Assembly (NCBI GenBank): GCA_024231375.1
Contig: JAAEQP010000499.1
Span: 1 to 19,847 of the forward strand
Length of the DNA stretch: 19,847 nt
Source: a bacterium
GTDB taxonomy: Bacteria; Hydrogenedentota; Hydrogenedentia; Hydrogenedentiales; SLHB01
Direction: 5' to 3'
Part shown: piece by piece, positions 9,179 through 16,669 of the stretch
Position numbering within the stretch: the stretch's first letter is position 1
Layout of the letters: every line of letters starts with the position of its first letter
Notes under the pieces: model-generated
Told to the model about the DNA's origin: nothing
The model's database searches: none
The model's input: only the letters and a program-made list of their open reading frames with translations
Position numbers and translations under genes: made by a program

Positions 9179-9984
9179 TCGTGTCGAAGGCGTCCATACG
9201 GCGTGTCTGGAACGCGTATACCATCGAGTGGACCAAGGCCTACCGGTCCAAGACGACGTTCGTCGGGCCCCTGTTGGTGACGGCCGCCGTGATCGCCATC
9301 ACCCTCGTCCATCCGGTGCGTCATGACGACGCGAGCGACTACGCGTTCCTCGCCAGAGCGACCAGCCTCGTGCTCGACCTGTTGGCATGGCTGCTGACTC
9401 TCATCTACTGCGCGGGGCTCATCTCGTCCGAACTGGACAAAGGCACCATCCGGCTGCTGCTCGTCCGCCCGCTGTTGCGCAGGGAATTTCTCGCCGCCAA
9501 GATTCTTCACGGGATTACCTATGCGTTCGTGTTGATGGCCTTGGTGTCCGGATCGTCCTGGTGTGTGGTGCTGGCCTTCGGCGACCTCAACGGCGTCGGC
9601 TTCGGCGGCGAAGTCGTGTTCACCAGCGCTCAAATGGCGAGTTCGTACGGACTGGCGGCGCTGATCGCCTTGGCGCCGATGACCGCCACCGTCGCCTATG
9701 CCGTCATGATCTCATCGCTCACCCGAAGCGCGGCGGGCGCCATCGGCGCCGCCGTGGGATTGTGGGTGCTGGTCGATCTCGTCAAGTACCCGTTGCGAAT
9801 CGCGCCCTTCGTGTTCACATCCTACACGGGCGCGCCTTGGCAGGTATTCGCGAACCAATGCGATGGATTCGAGACCTCTTGGCTGCCTATGGGCTGGTAC
9901 GCCCTCGGGTCATCGGCCGTTGCGGCCGTCCTTTTCACGACCGTGGCCCTGATCGTGCTTAACCGTCGGAATCTCCAGGCATGA
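9175..9984 (+). CDS. ABC-2 type transporter permease
   Basis: A 269-residue inner-membrane protein with six predicted helices: about 25-45, 61-85, 112-138, 158-184, 186-205 and 243-262. Between helices 2 and 3 is the ABC-2 coupling segment with S-S-E-L-D-K-G-T-I-R-L-L-L-V-R-P, characteristic of permeases that partner CcmA/NatA-like ATPases. The start ATG overlaps the ATPase stop (ATGA) and the stop overlaps the next gene's start (ATGA), so ATPase, permease and the VCBS proteins should be made together. Known ABC-2 systems export lipids, polysaccharides, drugs or sodium, or act in gliding (GldF) and copper-site assembly (NosY). The sequence does not reveal the substrate. Confidence 0.9.
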   Translation: MIVSKASIRRVWNAYTIEWTKAYRSKTTFVGPLLVTAAVIAITLVHPVRHDDASDYAFLARATSLVLDLLAWLLTLIYCAGLISSELDKGTIRLLLVRPLLRREFLAAKILHGITYAFVLMALVSGSSWCVVLAFGDLNGVGFGGEVVFTSAQMASSYGLAALIALAPMTATVAYAVMISSLTRSAAGAIGAAVGLWVLVDLVKYPLRIAPFVFTSYTGAPWQVFANQCDGFETSWLPMGWYALGSSAVAAVLFTTVALIVLNRRNLQA

Positions 9985-11492
9985 TCTCCCTGGCCCGAAC
10001 CACGATCCTCGCCGTCCTCGCTGCAACCACCTTTCTGGAACAGGACATTCCCGGCGTCGAGGTGGGACGCGTGAACCCATGGACCGGTCGAGCGTCGGGC
10101 AACTTCCGACCGGCGGACCTGGACGGCGACGGCGCCGCGGATGTCGTCCTGCCACGCGAGGTCGCCTTTCAGCGCGACGGCGCATACGCGCGCGCCAACG
10201 CGATTGCACTCCCGGCTGATGACATTCATACCGAATCCGAATGCGACATCTGGGGAAACCAGATCTTTCTGCGGTCGCCCGGGCGACTCGCGATTCTGAC
10301 TTTTGAGGCCGGTGAATGGCGCCACATTCTGCGGCAAGACATCACTTGGCCGGACGACGGACAGGCGGGCCGAGTCCCCGACGTCCGGCAATCCGATGAA
10401 ACGGGCGGATTGCGATTCGTTCGGTTTCTTCACGATCTCGACGGAGACGGCACGCCGGAACTGGTGGTCGCCTCTCCCGCGGGCCTCCATGTCCTTGATC
10501 GGGCAGCGGAGTTCTACGAGGAAGTGGCGCGGCTCGACATATTCCCGCCCATGGAGTTCTCCCACGCGCCGAGTCAGAAGCTCTGGCCCCCGGCCGCCCG
10601 CGAGCCGGGACTGCCCGCGCGTCGCCTCACGTGCCGCTACTGGATCGAAGACGGCGCCGTGGGCCTCATCGTCCGCACGGGACTCAGCGATGGGCGGATA
10701 CGGTTCGCAATCACCCGGTACGCTCTGTCCGCCGAAGCCCCCTTCGGGCTTGGCGAGGGGTCGGCCACAACCGTCACCAATCCTCTGCCGGGCTTCATGG
10801 AGCCCTGCCGCCTGAACGAAGACGGCACGATGGACTTCGTCGGGGGCCGGTGGGACGCAGGCGACGCCCTCGCCTTTCCCGCGCCAGTCTACGAGACCTA
10901 TGTGTCCACGGACGGCGGCGCGGAGTGCCGCGTGTTCCGCTCCCGGGCGTTTCGGCCGCTCTGCTCGTTTGTCGATTTCGACGGCGACGGGCGGCTCGAC
11001 CTCGTGACGCAACGCGCGGGGCTGTTCGATGGCGGACCGCGGGAGACCGTAAGCCGGTTTGCGTCCCAGCGCCGCGTCGAACACGAAGTGGCCGTCCGCT
11101 ATCAGGACGCGCAGGCACAATTCCCCGACAAGCCGGACGTCCACGCACGGTTCACGCTGCGAATGGACCGCCCGCTCGTGGCCAACACATCCATGTTCAA
11201 ACGGTACCGGTCGGGCGATTTGGTGAACCTGACCGGGGACTTCAACGGCGACGGACGCCGGGACGCGCTCCTCCAGGACCGTCCGGGACGGCTCTCCCTG
11301 TACCTCACGACCGGCGAGGGTATCCCCGCCCGCCCTAGCGCCACACTCGCCATTCGAGACAAATGGTCGTTTGGCGTGGCGGATATCGACGGCGACGCGC
11401 GTAGCGACATCGTGGTGCGATGGGCGGACGCGAGCGGCCGCGAAGACGAGCCGAAGAGCCGCGTGTTCCTCGTGCGGGAGTCGGGATCATGA
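9981..11492 (+). CDS. Secreted VCBS/FG-GAP repeat protein 1
   Basis: A 503-residue exported protein. It starts with a short signal-like hydrophobic stretch (about residues 4-16). Five calcium-loop motifs of FG-GAP/VCBS blades are visible: D-L-D-G-D-G at 46, D-L-D-G-D-G at 152, D-F-D-G-D-G at 332, D-F-N-G-D-G at 420 and D-I-D-G-D-A at 468. Each is followed by the usual hydrophobic beta strand. Such repeats build integrin-alpha-like beta-propellers that bind calcium and mediate protein or glycan contacts outside the cytoplasm. The region 165-325 between the second and third loops has no recognisable motif and is cysteine-containing. There is no enzyme domain and no anchor beyond the signal peptide. 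Translation is coupled by ATGA to the permease upstream and to the second VCBS protein downstream, so a role with the transporter is likely but unproven. Confidence 0.8.
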   Translation: MISLARTTILAVLAATTFLEQDIPGVEVGRVNPWTGRASGNFRPADLDGDGAADVVLPREVAFQRDGAYARANAIALPADDIHTESECDIWGNQIFLRSPGRLAILTFEAGEWRHILRQDITWPDDGQAGRVPDVRQSDETGGLRFVRFLHDLDGDGTPELVVASPAGLHVLDRAAEFYEEVARLDIFPPMEFSHAPSQKLWPPAAREPGLPARRLTCRYWIEDGAVGLIVRTGLSDGRIRFAITRYALSAEAPFGLGEGSATTVTNPLPGFMEPCRLNEDGTMDFVGGRWDAGDALAFPAPVYETYVSTDGGAECRVFRSRAFRPLCSFVDFDGDGRLDLVTQRAGLFDGGPRETVSRFASQRRVEHEVAVRYQDAQAQFPDKPDVHARFTLRMDRPLVANTSMFKRYRSGDLVNLTGDFNGDGRRDALLQDRPGRLSLYLTTGEGIPARPSATLAIRDKWSFGVADIDGDARSDIVVRWADASGREDEPKSRVFLVRESGS

Positions 11493-12874
11493 TGGCGTTG
11501 ATCGGGACGCTGTGTCTGCTGGGCCAGACGCCCCTGCTGAATCTTGACACGATTCCGCTGTCATCGGGTCACGCGCACGTATTCGTGGCCCATGCCGACG
11601 CCGATGCAACCGCCGATGTGTTTGTGCTGGAGGGAAGCCGCCTCTCGTGGCACAGCGGCGCAGCCTCCTACCCGGAGCGCAGCCTCACCTTCGCAGAAGG
11701 AACGTCGGCATTCGACGTAGCCGACGTTGACGCGGACGGCCAGCCGGACCTGGTGGCGATCAACGGCGCGCAGGTGGTGCGCTACGACCTCGCTGGAGAT
11801 CTGCCGGCACGCGAGCCCGCGATCATGTTCGAGGTGGATTCCCTGTTCGCCCGCGCAGGCGGCGACCCGTTCCCCCGCGTGTTGGTTGGCGGGTCGAGCG
11901 AACTCGCGATCCTGTTGCCCACCGAGCGCGCCCTGGCCGCCTATCGCATCGACGGCGCCGAAGCGGGGTCTTACCCGCCCCAGACGGCCGCACCCGTCGA
12001 TTCCGCCCCGCTCCCCATGCCGACGCCCTTCATGACCTGGCCGGTCGCTCCCTCCCAGGCAGCGCCGGCGACCGCCATCGAAATGCGGGTCAGTCTTCTG
12101 TCCAGGCACAACATCGCGCTTCCGGATGATCTGAACCCCGCAAGCGATCACATGATCGAGTACCGGCGCGGCACGCCCTCCCAAGTCCGCGAGGCCGTGG
12201 ACCTCCCGCCGGAGCGATGGCCTTGGTTCCCCATCCGCCTGGATCGACCCGAGTCCCTTTGCGCGCTGTACGCCGCTTCGGAATCGACCATCGTCCGAGT
12301 GAGATCCTACGCCACGGCGCTTGATCCGGCGGAACATGAGTACCGGATCGGACCGCCACGGCGGTACCCCGGTTTCATCGTGCTGCCCCGCGGCGACTTG
12401 CCGGACTTCAATGGCGACGAGTACGTGGACTTGCTGCTATGGTCCAGCCCCGACCCAGGCGTGGGAATCGATTCGTTCACCAGAGCTGCGCTGGACGGCA
12501 GGTGGCCTCTGCGGCTTGCGGCGCACTTGTTTTCGCCTGCCAAGGGGCGCTACGAACCCAGGGCCGCCGGCGTGATCGAGTGCAAGATCCCGGTTGGATG
12601 GTTCCTCAGGATGGGGGCCGGTGTGCCGATGCGCAACGTTGTGCTGCGGGATTTCGACGGTGACGGGAAGACCGATTGTGCCTTCAACACAAGCCCCACG
12701 GAGTTCTGCGTGTGGCGCTACGACGATGGATTCGCGGCGGAGCCGACCGAACGCCACGCCCTCGGCGCTCCCGCCGACCGCGTGGAGTTCAAGGCCGATC
12801 TAAGCGGCCAGCAATGCACCAGCGTCGCGTTGCGGAGCGCACGCGCCCTCCACGTCCTGTATGCCGCCAAGTGA
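11489..12874 (+). CDS. Secreted VCBS/FG-GAP repeat protein 2
   Basis: A 461-residue protein, last of the cassette. The start ATG-ATG at 11489 overlaps the previous stop (ATGA). A short hydrophobic N-terminus (about residues 3-14) suggests export, but it lacks an obvious positive n-region, so the signal peptide is less certain than in its neighbour. FG-GAP loops are seen at 37 (degenerate D-A-D-A-T-A-D), 79 (D-V-D-A-D-G-Q-P-D), 306 (D-F-N-G-D-E-Y-V-D) and 388 (D-F-D-G-D-G-K-T-D). The middle, about 155-290, is proline-rich at first and otherwise unrecognised. The overall plan of two early loops, a long unmatched middle and two late loops resembles the preceding protein, so the pair may be an old duplication. 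It converges with the minus-strand helical-repeat gene, with only 11 bp between the stops. Confidence 0.75.
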   Translation: MMALIGTLCLLGQTPLLNLDTIPLSSGHAHVFVAHADADATADVFVLEGSRLSWHSGAASYPERSLTFAEGTSAFDVADVDADGQPDLVAINGAQVVRYDLAGDLPAREPAIMFEVDSLFARAGGDPFPRVLVGGSSELAILLPTERALAAYRIDGAEAGSYPPQTAAPVDSAPLPMPTPFMTWPVAPSQAAPATAIEMRVSLLSRHNIALPDDLNPASDHMIEYRRGTPSQVREAVDLPPERWPWFPIRLDRPESLCALYAASESTIVRVRSYATALDPAEHEYRIGPPRRYPGFIVLPRGDLPDFNGDEYVDLLLWSSPDPGVGIDSFTRAALDGRWPLRLAAHLFSPAKGRYEPRAAGVIECKIPVGWFLRMGAGVPMRNVVLRDFDGDGKTDCAFNTSPTEFCVWRYDDGFAAEPTERHALGAPADRVEFKADLSGQQCTSVALRSARALHVLYAAK

Positions 12875-12885
12875 CTCGGCTCCGC

Positions 12886-13785
12886 CTATAGGGCGCCGGG
12901 GGCGCGCGCGGTGGTGAGACGCCGGTTCATTTCACGAATCACGCCCTTGGCCTCGGAGGTCCGTCCCTGCATCGCGTGGGAACGCGACAGATGAAGACAC
13001 GCCTGCCGATAGATGTCCAGCGCGGGCTCGCCAAGCGACGGCGCGCTCCCGATCGCGTCGGCGGCGGCCTGTTCGTAGTGCGACCGCGCCCCGGCACGGT
13101 CCCGCGCCCGCGCGGCAAGATGCCCCTGCAACACGCGCAGTTCGAGCCCCGGCACCGTCACCTCGGGCCGCGCGTCAAGCAACGCATCGATCCCCTCGGC
13201 CGCGCCCGAAGCGTCCCCCTGTTCCACGCGGATCCGCGCCTCCACCAACCCCGCGCCATGTGCGTCGCTGGCCGTACTCGCGGACTCACGGGCCAGCGCT
13301 GCGGACGCCAACGCCTCGTCAAGCGAGGGAGGATCGGTCTGGAGTTGAAGCGTGGCCAACGCCGTGTACGTCTGCGCAGCCTGGGCGGCGTTGCTCAACG
13401 AGGCCAAGTGTTCCTTGATCCGCTTGATCCCTGTCCGGGGATCAATCGCGTTCAGGGCCTCCTGTATCGCCTCTTCCTCAGGCGAGAGGGGCTCCTCGAC
13501 CGGCGCATCCGCGTCGACGCCGTCCTGCGCCGGGTCGCTTTCGCCTTTCGGTCGTGAGGCTCCGTCGCCCCCCGTGAACGCACTCGTGTCCATCTCGTCC
13601 GTGGCGCGTTCGATGATGAGGGTCTTGTCGCGGGCCTTGCCCGCCTTGGCGACCAGCGGCTTTGCCGCGGCTTCCGGTTTGGTCACGCTCCCGGCGCCGC
13701 CGCCCAATAGGTATATCATCGCAAACAGCAGGATGACGCCCACTGCGACGCCTATCAGGATGCGGTTCTGGCGGTCGATGTTCAT
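12886..13785 (-). CDS. Membrane-anchored helical (TPR-like) repeat protein
   Basis: A 299-residue protein with one N-terminal membrane helix (about 9-28) after a short polar, positively charged start. It is therefore probably anchored in the inner membrane with the rest in the periplasm. Residues 30-110 are low-complexity, rich in A, K, D, E and P. From about 115 to the end it is helical with alanine-rich A/L/E repeats of TPR style, such as the A-x-x-Y-x-A-L-A-x-L-x-L and R-V-E-Q-G-D-A-S-G-A-A-E segments. No catalytic motif. The ATG at 13785 is chosen because it gives a clean signal-anchor; an in-frame start 24 codons upstream only adds polar residues. It lies 93 bp after the reductase gene, so it may be in the same operon or have its own promoter. 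It could be a scaffold; function unknown. Confidence 0.65.
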   Translation of the reverse strand: MNIDRQNRILIGVAVGVILLFAMIYLLGGGAGSVTKPEAAAKPLVAKAGKARDKTLIIERATDEMDTSAFTGGDGASRPKGESDPAQDGVDADAPVEEPLSPEEEAIQEALNAIDPRTGIKRIKEHLASLSNAAQAAQTYTALATLQLQTDPPSLDEALASAALARESASTASDAHGAGLVEARIRVEQGDASGAAEGIDALLDARPEVTVPGLELRVLQGHLAARARDRAGARSHYEQAAADAIGSAPSLGEPALDIYRQACLHLSRSHAMQGRTSEAKGVIREMNRRLTTARAPGAL

Positions 13786-13878
13786 GGTCACCCGGACCGG
13801 ACTGACATGGTTGCATTGCCTCCGTACTTCTGACGCCGTCAACATCCCTGATCGCACGCCCGCGCCCGACCGAATGCG

Positions 13879-14826
13879 TCACCAGACGCCAAGGGCATGT
13901 TCGCGCGCCCGGACCAGTCTTGTCAATAGTGTATTTGTCGGACAGGGCAGGTCTCGCTCAAGACCATAGCGGCAAATCGCCCCGTTCAGGGCGTCGATCT
14001 CGGTCCGCCGCCGGTGGGCGAAATCCTCGCGCATGCTCGCGTAGTGGGCGGCGGTCGGCGGGATCAGCTCTTCGAACAGCACACGGACATAGGCCTCGGG
14101 GGCAGTCGGCTGCAGGTCCACCTCCATGGCGTGGGCCACCGCGTACAGTTCGAACACCACCTCCTTCATCGTCTCGCGCGTGTGCTCGGTCTCCAACAGC
14201 GCCCCGTAGGGCACGTCCAACAGAGCCGACAGGGGGTTGAGCGCGGAGTTGTACGCCACCTTCCCCCACAGGACCGTGGCGATTTCGTCTGTGTACACGG
14301 TGGGCAACCCGGCCTCGCCCATCGCCTCAGCCAGAAGGCGGACGCGTTCCTCCGGCGTTGCTGGGTCGTATACTCCCAACGCCGTCGGATTGGCGATGAC
14401 GGTCACATCGATCGCGCCAGGTTCCGTTACGCGGACCCCGTAGATCGCACGAACCCCAACCGTGCGGCGCCAGCCGACAACTTCGGCGATGGCTTCGGCG
14501 TTCCCGAGCCCGTTCTGGTAGGCGCATACCAACGTGTCGTCCGTTACCAGCGGCGCCACCATCTCTATTGCGCCCTTGGTGTGGTAGCTCTTGACCGCGA
14601 CAACCACTATGTCGAAGGCGCCGGGAGTCAGACCCTCCGGCGAGGTAGACGTACGCAGGGTCTCGACGCGATGGTTGCCCCAGATGCCCGTGATGTGCAG
14701 GCCCCGTTCGCGGATGGCCGCCATGTGGGGCTCGCGGCCGATCAAGGTGACGTCATGCCCCGCCCGGGCCATGAATCCCCCAACGGCGCTTCCCATCGCG
14801 CCCGCACCCATGATCAACAGTCGCAT
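13879..14826 (-). CDS. Ketopantoate reductase family protein (PanE/ApbA-like)
   Basis: A 315-residue NAD(P)-dependent reductase of the 2-dehydropantoate 2-reductase family. The Rossmann motif G-A-G-A-M-G is at 7-12. K79 lies in A-V-K-S-Y, and Q-N-G-L-G-N at about 104-109 is a family signature. The catalytic lysine equivalent is K189 in L-W-G-K-V-A-Y-N-S-A-L-N-P-L-S-A-L, and the substrate-binding glutamate is E276 in R-R-R-T-E-I-D-A-L-N-G. All catalytic residues are therefore present. The classical reaction makes pantoate for coenzyme A. The position inside a hydrolase operon rather than with panB/panC leaves open a different 2-oxo acid substrate, so I do not assign panE. G-A-rich Shine-Dalgarno AGAGGGCGG precedes the ATG. 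It starts 18 bp after the upstream gene. Confidence 0.85.
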   Translation of the reverse strand: MRLLIMGAGAMGSAVGGFMARAGHDVTLIGREPHMAAIRERGLHITGIWGNHRVETLRTSTSPEGLTPGAFDIVVVAVKSYHTKGAIEMVAPLVTDDTLVCAYQNGLGNAEAIAEVVGWRRTVGVRAIYGVRVTEPGAIDVTVIANPTALGVYDPATPEERVRLLAEAMGEAGLPTVYTDEIATVLWGKVAYNSALNPLSALLDVPYGALLETEHTRETMKEVVFELYAVAHAMEVDLQPTAPEAYVRVLFEELIPPTAAHYASMREDFAHRRRTEIDALNGAICRYGLERDLPCPTNTLLTRLVRAREHALGVW

Positions 14827-14844
14827 TCCGCCCTCTTCAGGTTG

Positions 14845-15630
14845 TCAGGAGCGATCGCGGATGAAATCGCGAACGAATCGGGCCTGCTCCTGGTGCCCGT
14901 CGATCAACACGGTGCCGAGAACGTCGAACCCCGTGATGCGGCCGTCTCCCAGCGCCTTCACCACGACGTCCCACTGGTGGCGCATCGCGTCCATCGGCAT
15001 AGGCGCCGCGGACGGATAATCCCGCAGATAGCAGCCCATGCGGATTGGTTTCCCCTCGAATAATGCGCGGCATCGGTCGAGGTCCCGCTCAAGGTCCTCC
15101 AGGTGCGGATAGCCCCATACCCAGAAGCTCACAATATCGACATAGGGGATCAGCGGCTCCCAGAACTCGGGTTGGTCGAGTTCCCTGCTATACACCACTG
15201 CTTCGAGTTCGAGCCGATCGTTGTGCGCTCGAAGGGCGTCGCGCACCTGGGCACACGAGGTGTGTCCATGGCCCTCGCGCAGCATCAGCCCCTTCATGTC
15301 GTCGAAGAACCCGCCGGTGATGTTGTCGAATTTCAGGGAGAGCCGGCTCAGGTCCTCCGCCTCGCGGCACACGCGTTCCACGCTCGCGTCGACATAGTGG
15401 TCCGATCCGCCGTTCTCAGTGTCCTTGAAGCACCACTTCGAAACATCGCAGATCACTTCGTCCATGGCGCTGAGCTTCTCCAGCGCCAGTTCGTTGGTGG
15501 GGTGAAACATGAAATGGACCTTGCGCAGGCCGAAGTACTCCGCGCCCTCGCCCACTCCGAATATGGACGGATGCACGCCGGGGTCCAATCCCTGCCCTTC
15601 CCAAACCCATCCCACGTCGCACAGTTTCAT
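14845..15630 (-). CDS. Uncharacterised 261-aa protein, possible TIM-barrel
   Basis: I do not recognise the family. The protein has 261 residues, no signal peptide and no membrane helix, so it is probably cytoplasmic. It shows alternating strand/helix character with strand-like segments at about 37-43, 97-104, 142-147, 164-173 (ending V-W-G-Y-P-H), 195-202 and 232-243, as expected of a TIM barrel. Acidic pairs such as F-D-D-M at 109-112 and D-N-I-T-G-G at 102-107 could form an active site like those of glycoside hydrolases. An N-terminal W-V-W-E-G motif and seven cysteines are notable. The ATG at 15630 overlaps the hydrolase stop (ATGA, 15627-15630), so the two are translationally coupled. The frame is open upstream, but that part is only the shadow of the hydrolase gene. 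Confidence 0.7.
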   Translation of the reverse strand: MKLCDVGWVWEGQGLDPGVHPSIFGVGEGAEYFGLRKVHFMFHPTNELALEKLSAMDEVICDVSKWCFKDTENGGSDHYVDASVERVCREAEDLSRLSLKFDNITGGFFDDMKGLMLREGHGHTSCAQVRDALRAHNDRLELEAVVYSRELDQPEFWEPLIPYVDIVSFWVWGYPHLEDLERDLDRCRALFEGKPIRMGCYLRDYPSAAPMPMDAMRHQWDVVVKALGDGRITGFDVLGTVLIDGHQEQARFVRDFIRDRS

Positions 15631-16664
15631 CGCGCAGCGCCTCCCTCGGTCCGTCGCCCACGCCGTTCGACAGGCAAGTGCTCGTCGAGGAACCAATCCA
15701 TGATGTACACACATCGCCGGTTGATGTCCAGCACTAGATCCATCGCGTGGGGCCATCCTTCCTGACAGTCGTACACGCAGGGCACCCCCAACTCCGTCAG
15801 CCGAGCCACCAGCAGGTCCGCCTGCTCGACGGGCACAATGGCGTCCACCGTTCCGTGAAACACCAGCGTCGGGGGGGCGTCCCGGTCCACGTAGGAGAGA
15901 GGCGACGCCCGCCGGTACAGGCCCCTGTCGTCTTCGTACGGCACACCGCCGAGAAACCGGCGCACCGCCCCGTGGTTGCGCATGCCGGGCCTCGTCAGGT
16001 CCGTTGGGCCGTAGTAGTCGACGACAACCTGCACGGCGCTGCTCACGCCCTCGTGGCCGCCCCGCCCTTCGAGTGCGGGCGCTTCCGAAGCGTACGCCAC
16101 CATCATGGCCAGATGGGCGCCGGCCGACTGCCCCACCACGCCGATTCGGTTCGGGTTGATTCCATGCGTCCGCGCGTTCGCACGCATCCAGCGCACCGCG
16201 CACTTCGCATCCTCAACGGCCGCAGGAAACGGGCGCTCCGACGACACCCGGTATTCGATGCTCGCGCACACATACCCTCTCGCGGCGTAGTGCAAGGCCC
16301 AATAGCGATAGAACCCTTTCCCCTTCTCCTCCCACGCGCCCCCGTGGATGAAGATGAGAGCCGGGGCCCGCCTTCCGGTTGGGACGGGACGGTACAGATC
16401 CAGCAATAGCGGAATGCCGTCGGCACGGCCGTATTCCACGTCGCGATCAACCGTCACCCCTTCCGGGACCACGGCGAGATGCGGTCCGACCATCTCGTGA
16501 GCGCCGGATCGAATCGCGTCGCTCGCCTCGCGGCCTGTGGGGTACCCGGCTGGCAGAGCAGGCAGATCGTCCGCCGTGAGCGGCGGCGCACTGTGCCGCA
16601 CGCAAGCGCCAAGCACCACCAACGCCAGGGCCGCGGCGCCATTGCGTCTCCGTCGAATCGTCAT
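15627..16664 (-). CDS. Lipoprotein alpha/beta hydrolase (second tandem copy)
   Basis: A 345-residue predicted lipoprotein. Four arginines are followed by a hydrophobic stretch and the lipobox L-G-A-C with the lipidated cysteine at 21. It is an alpha/beta hydrolase of the BD-FAE/carboxylesterase type: H-G-G-A-W oxyanion motif at 107-111, nucleophile S180 in G-Q-S-A-G, D274 in G-T-V-D-A-I-V-P and H306 in G-W-P-H. The likely role is ester hydrolysis, such as acetyl or feruloyl groups on polysaccharides, at the envelope. Two starts are possible. The ATG at 16670 forms TGATG with the upstream stop, but GGAG is only 2 nt away. The ATG at 16664 has GGAG at 8 nt and aligns the protein residue for residue with its paralog, so it is preferred. 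The arginine-rich C-terminus is unlike the paralog's. Confidence 0.88.
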   Translation of the reverse strand: MTIRRRRNGAAALALVVLGACVRHSAPPLTADDLPALPAGYPTGREASDAIRSGAHEMVGPHLAVVPEGVTVDRDVEYGRADGIPLLLDLYRPVPTGRRAPALIFIHGGAWEEKGKGFYRYWALHYAARGYVCASIEYRVSSERPFPAAVEDAKCAVRWMRANARTHGINPNRIGVVGQSAGAHLAMMVAYASEAPALEGRGGHEGVSSAVQVVVDYYGPTDLTRPGMRNHGAVRRFLGGVPYEDDRGLYRRASPLSYVDRDAPPTLVFHGTVDAIVPVEQADLLVARLTELGVPCVYDCQEGWPHAMDLVLDINRRCVYIMDWFLDEHLPVERRGRRTEGGAAR

Positions 16665-16669
16665 AGCCA

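Noticed and set aside
9822..11144. 440-aa open frame on the minus strand, antisense to the permease end and VCBS protein 1
   Set aside because: The opposite frame has clear permease and FG-GAP motifs. The antisense product shows no motif and is rich in R, G, P and H, as expected of GC-rich shadow frames.
13800..13830. TTGACG on the minus strand as -35 of the helical-repeat gene
   Set aside because: A good -35 match, but no acceptable -10 at 16-18 bp spacing, so no promoter is called.
14014..15063. 349-aa plus-strand open frame across the reductase and the 261-aa gene
   Set aside because: Spans two well-supported minus-strand genes and has no motif.
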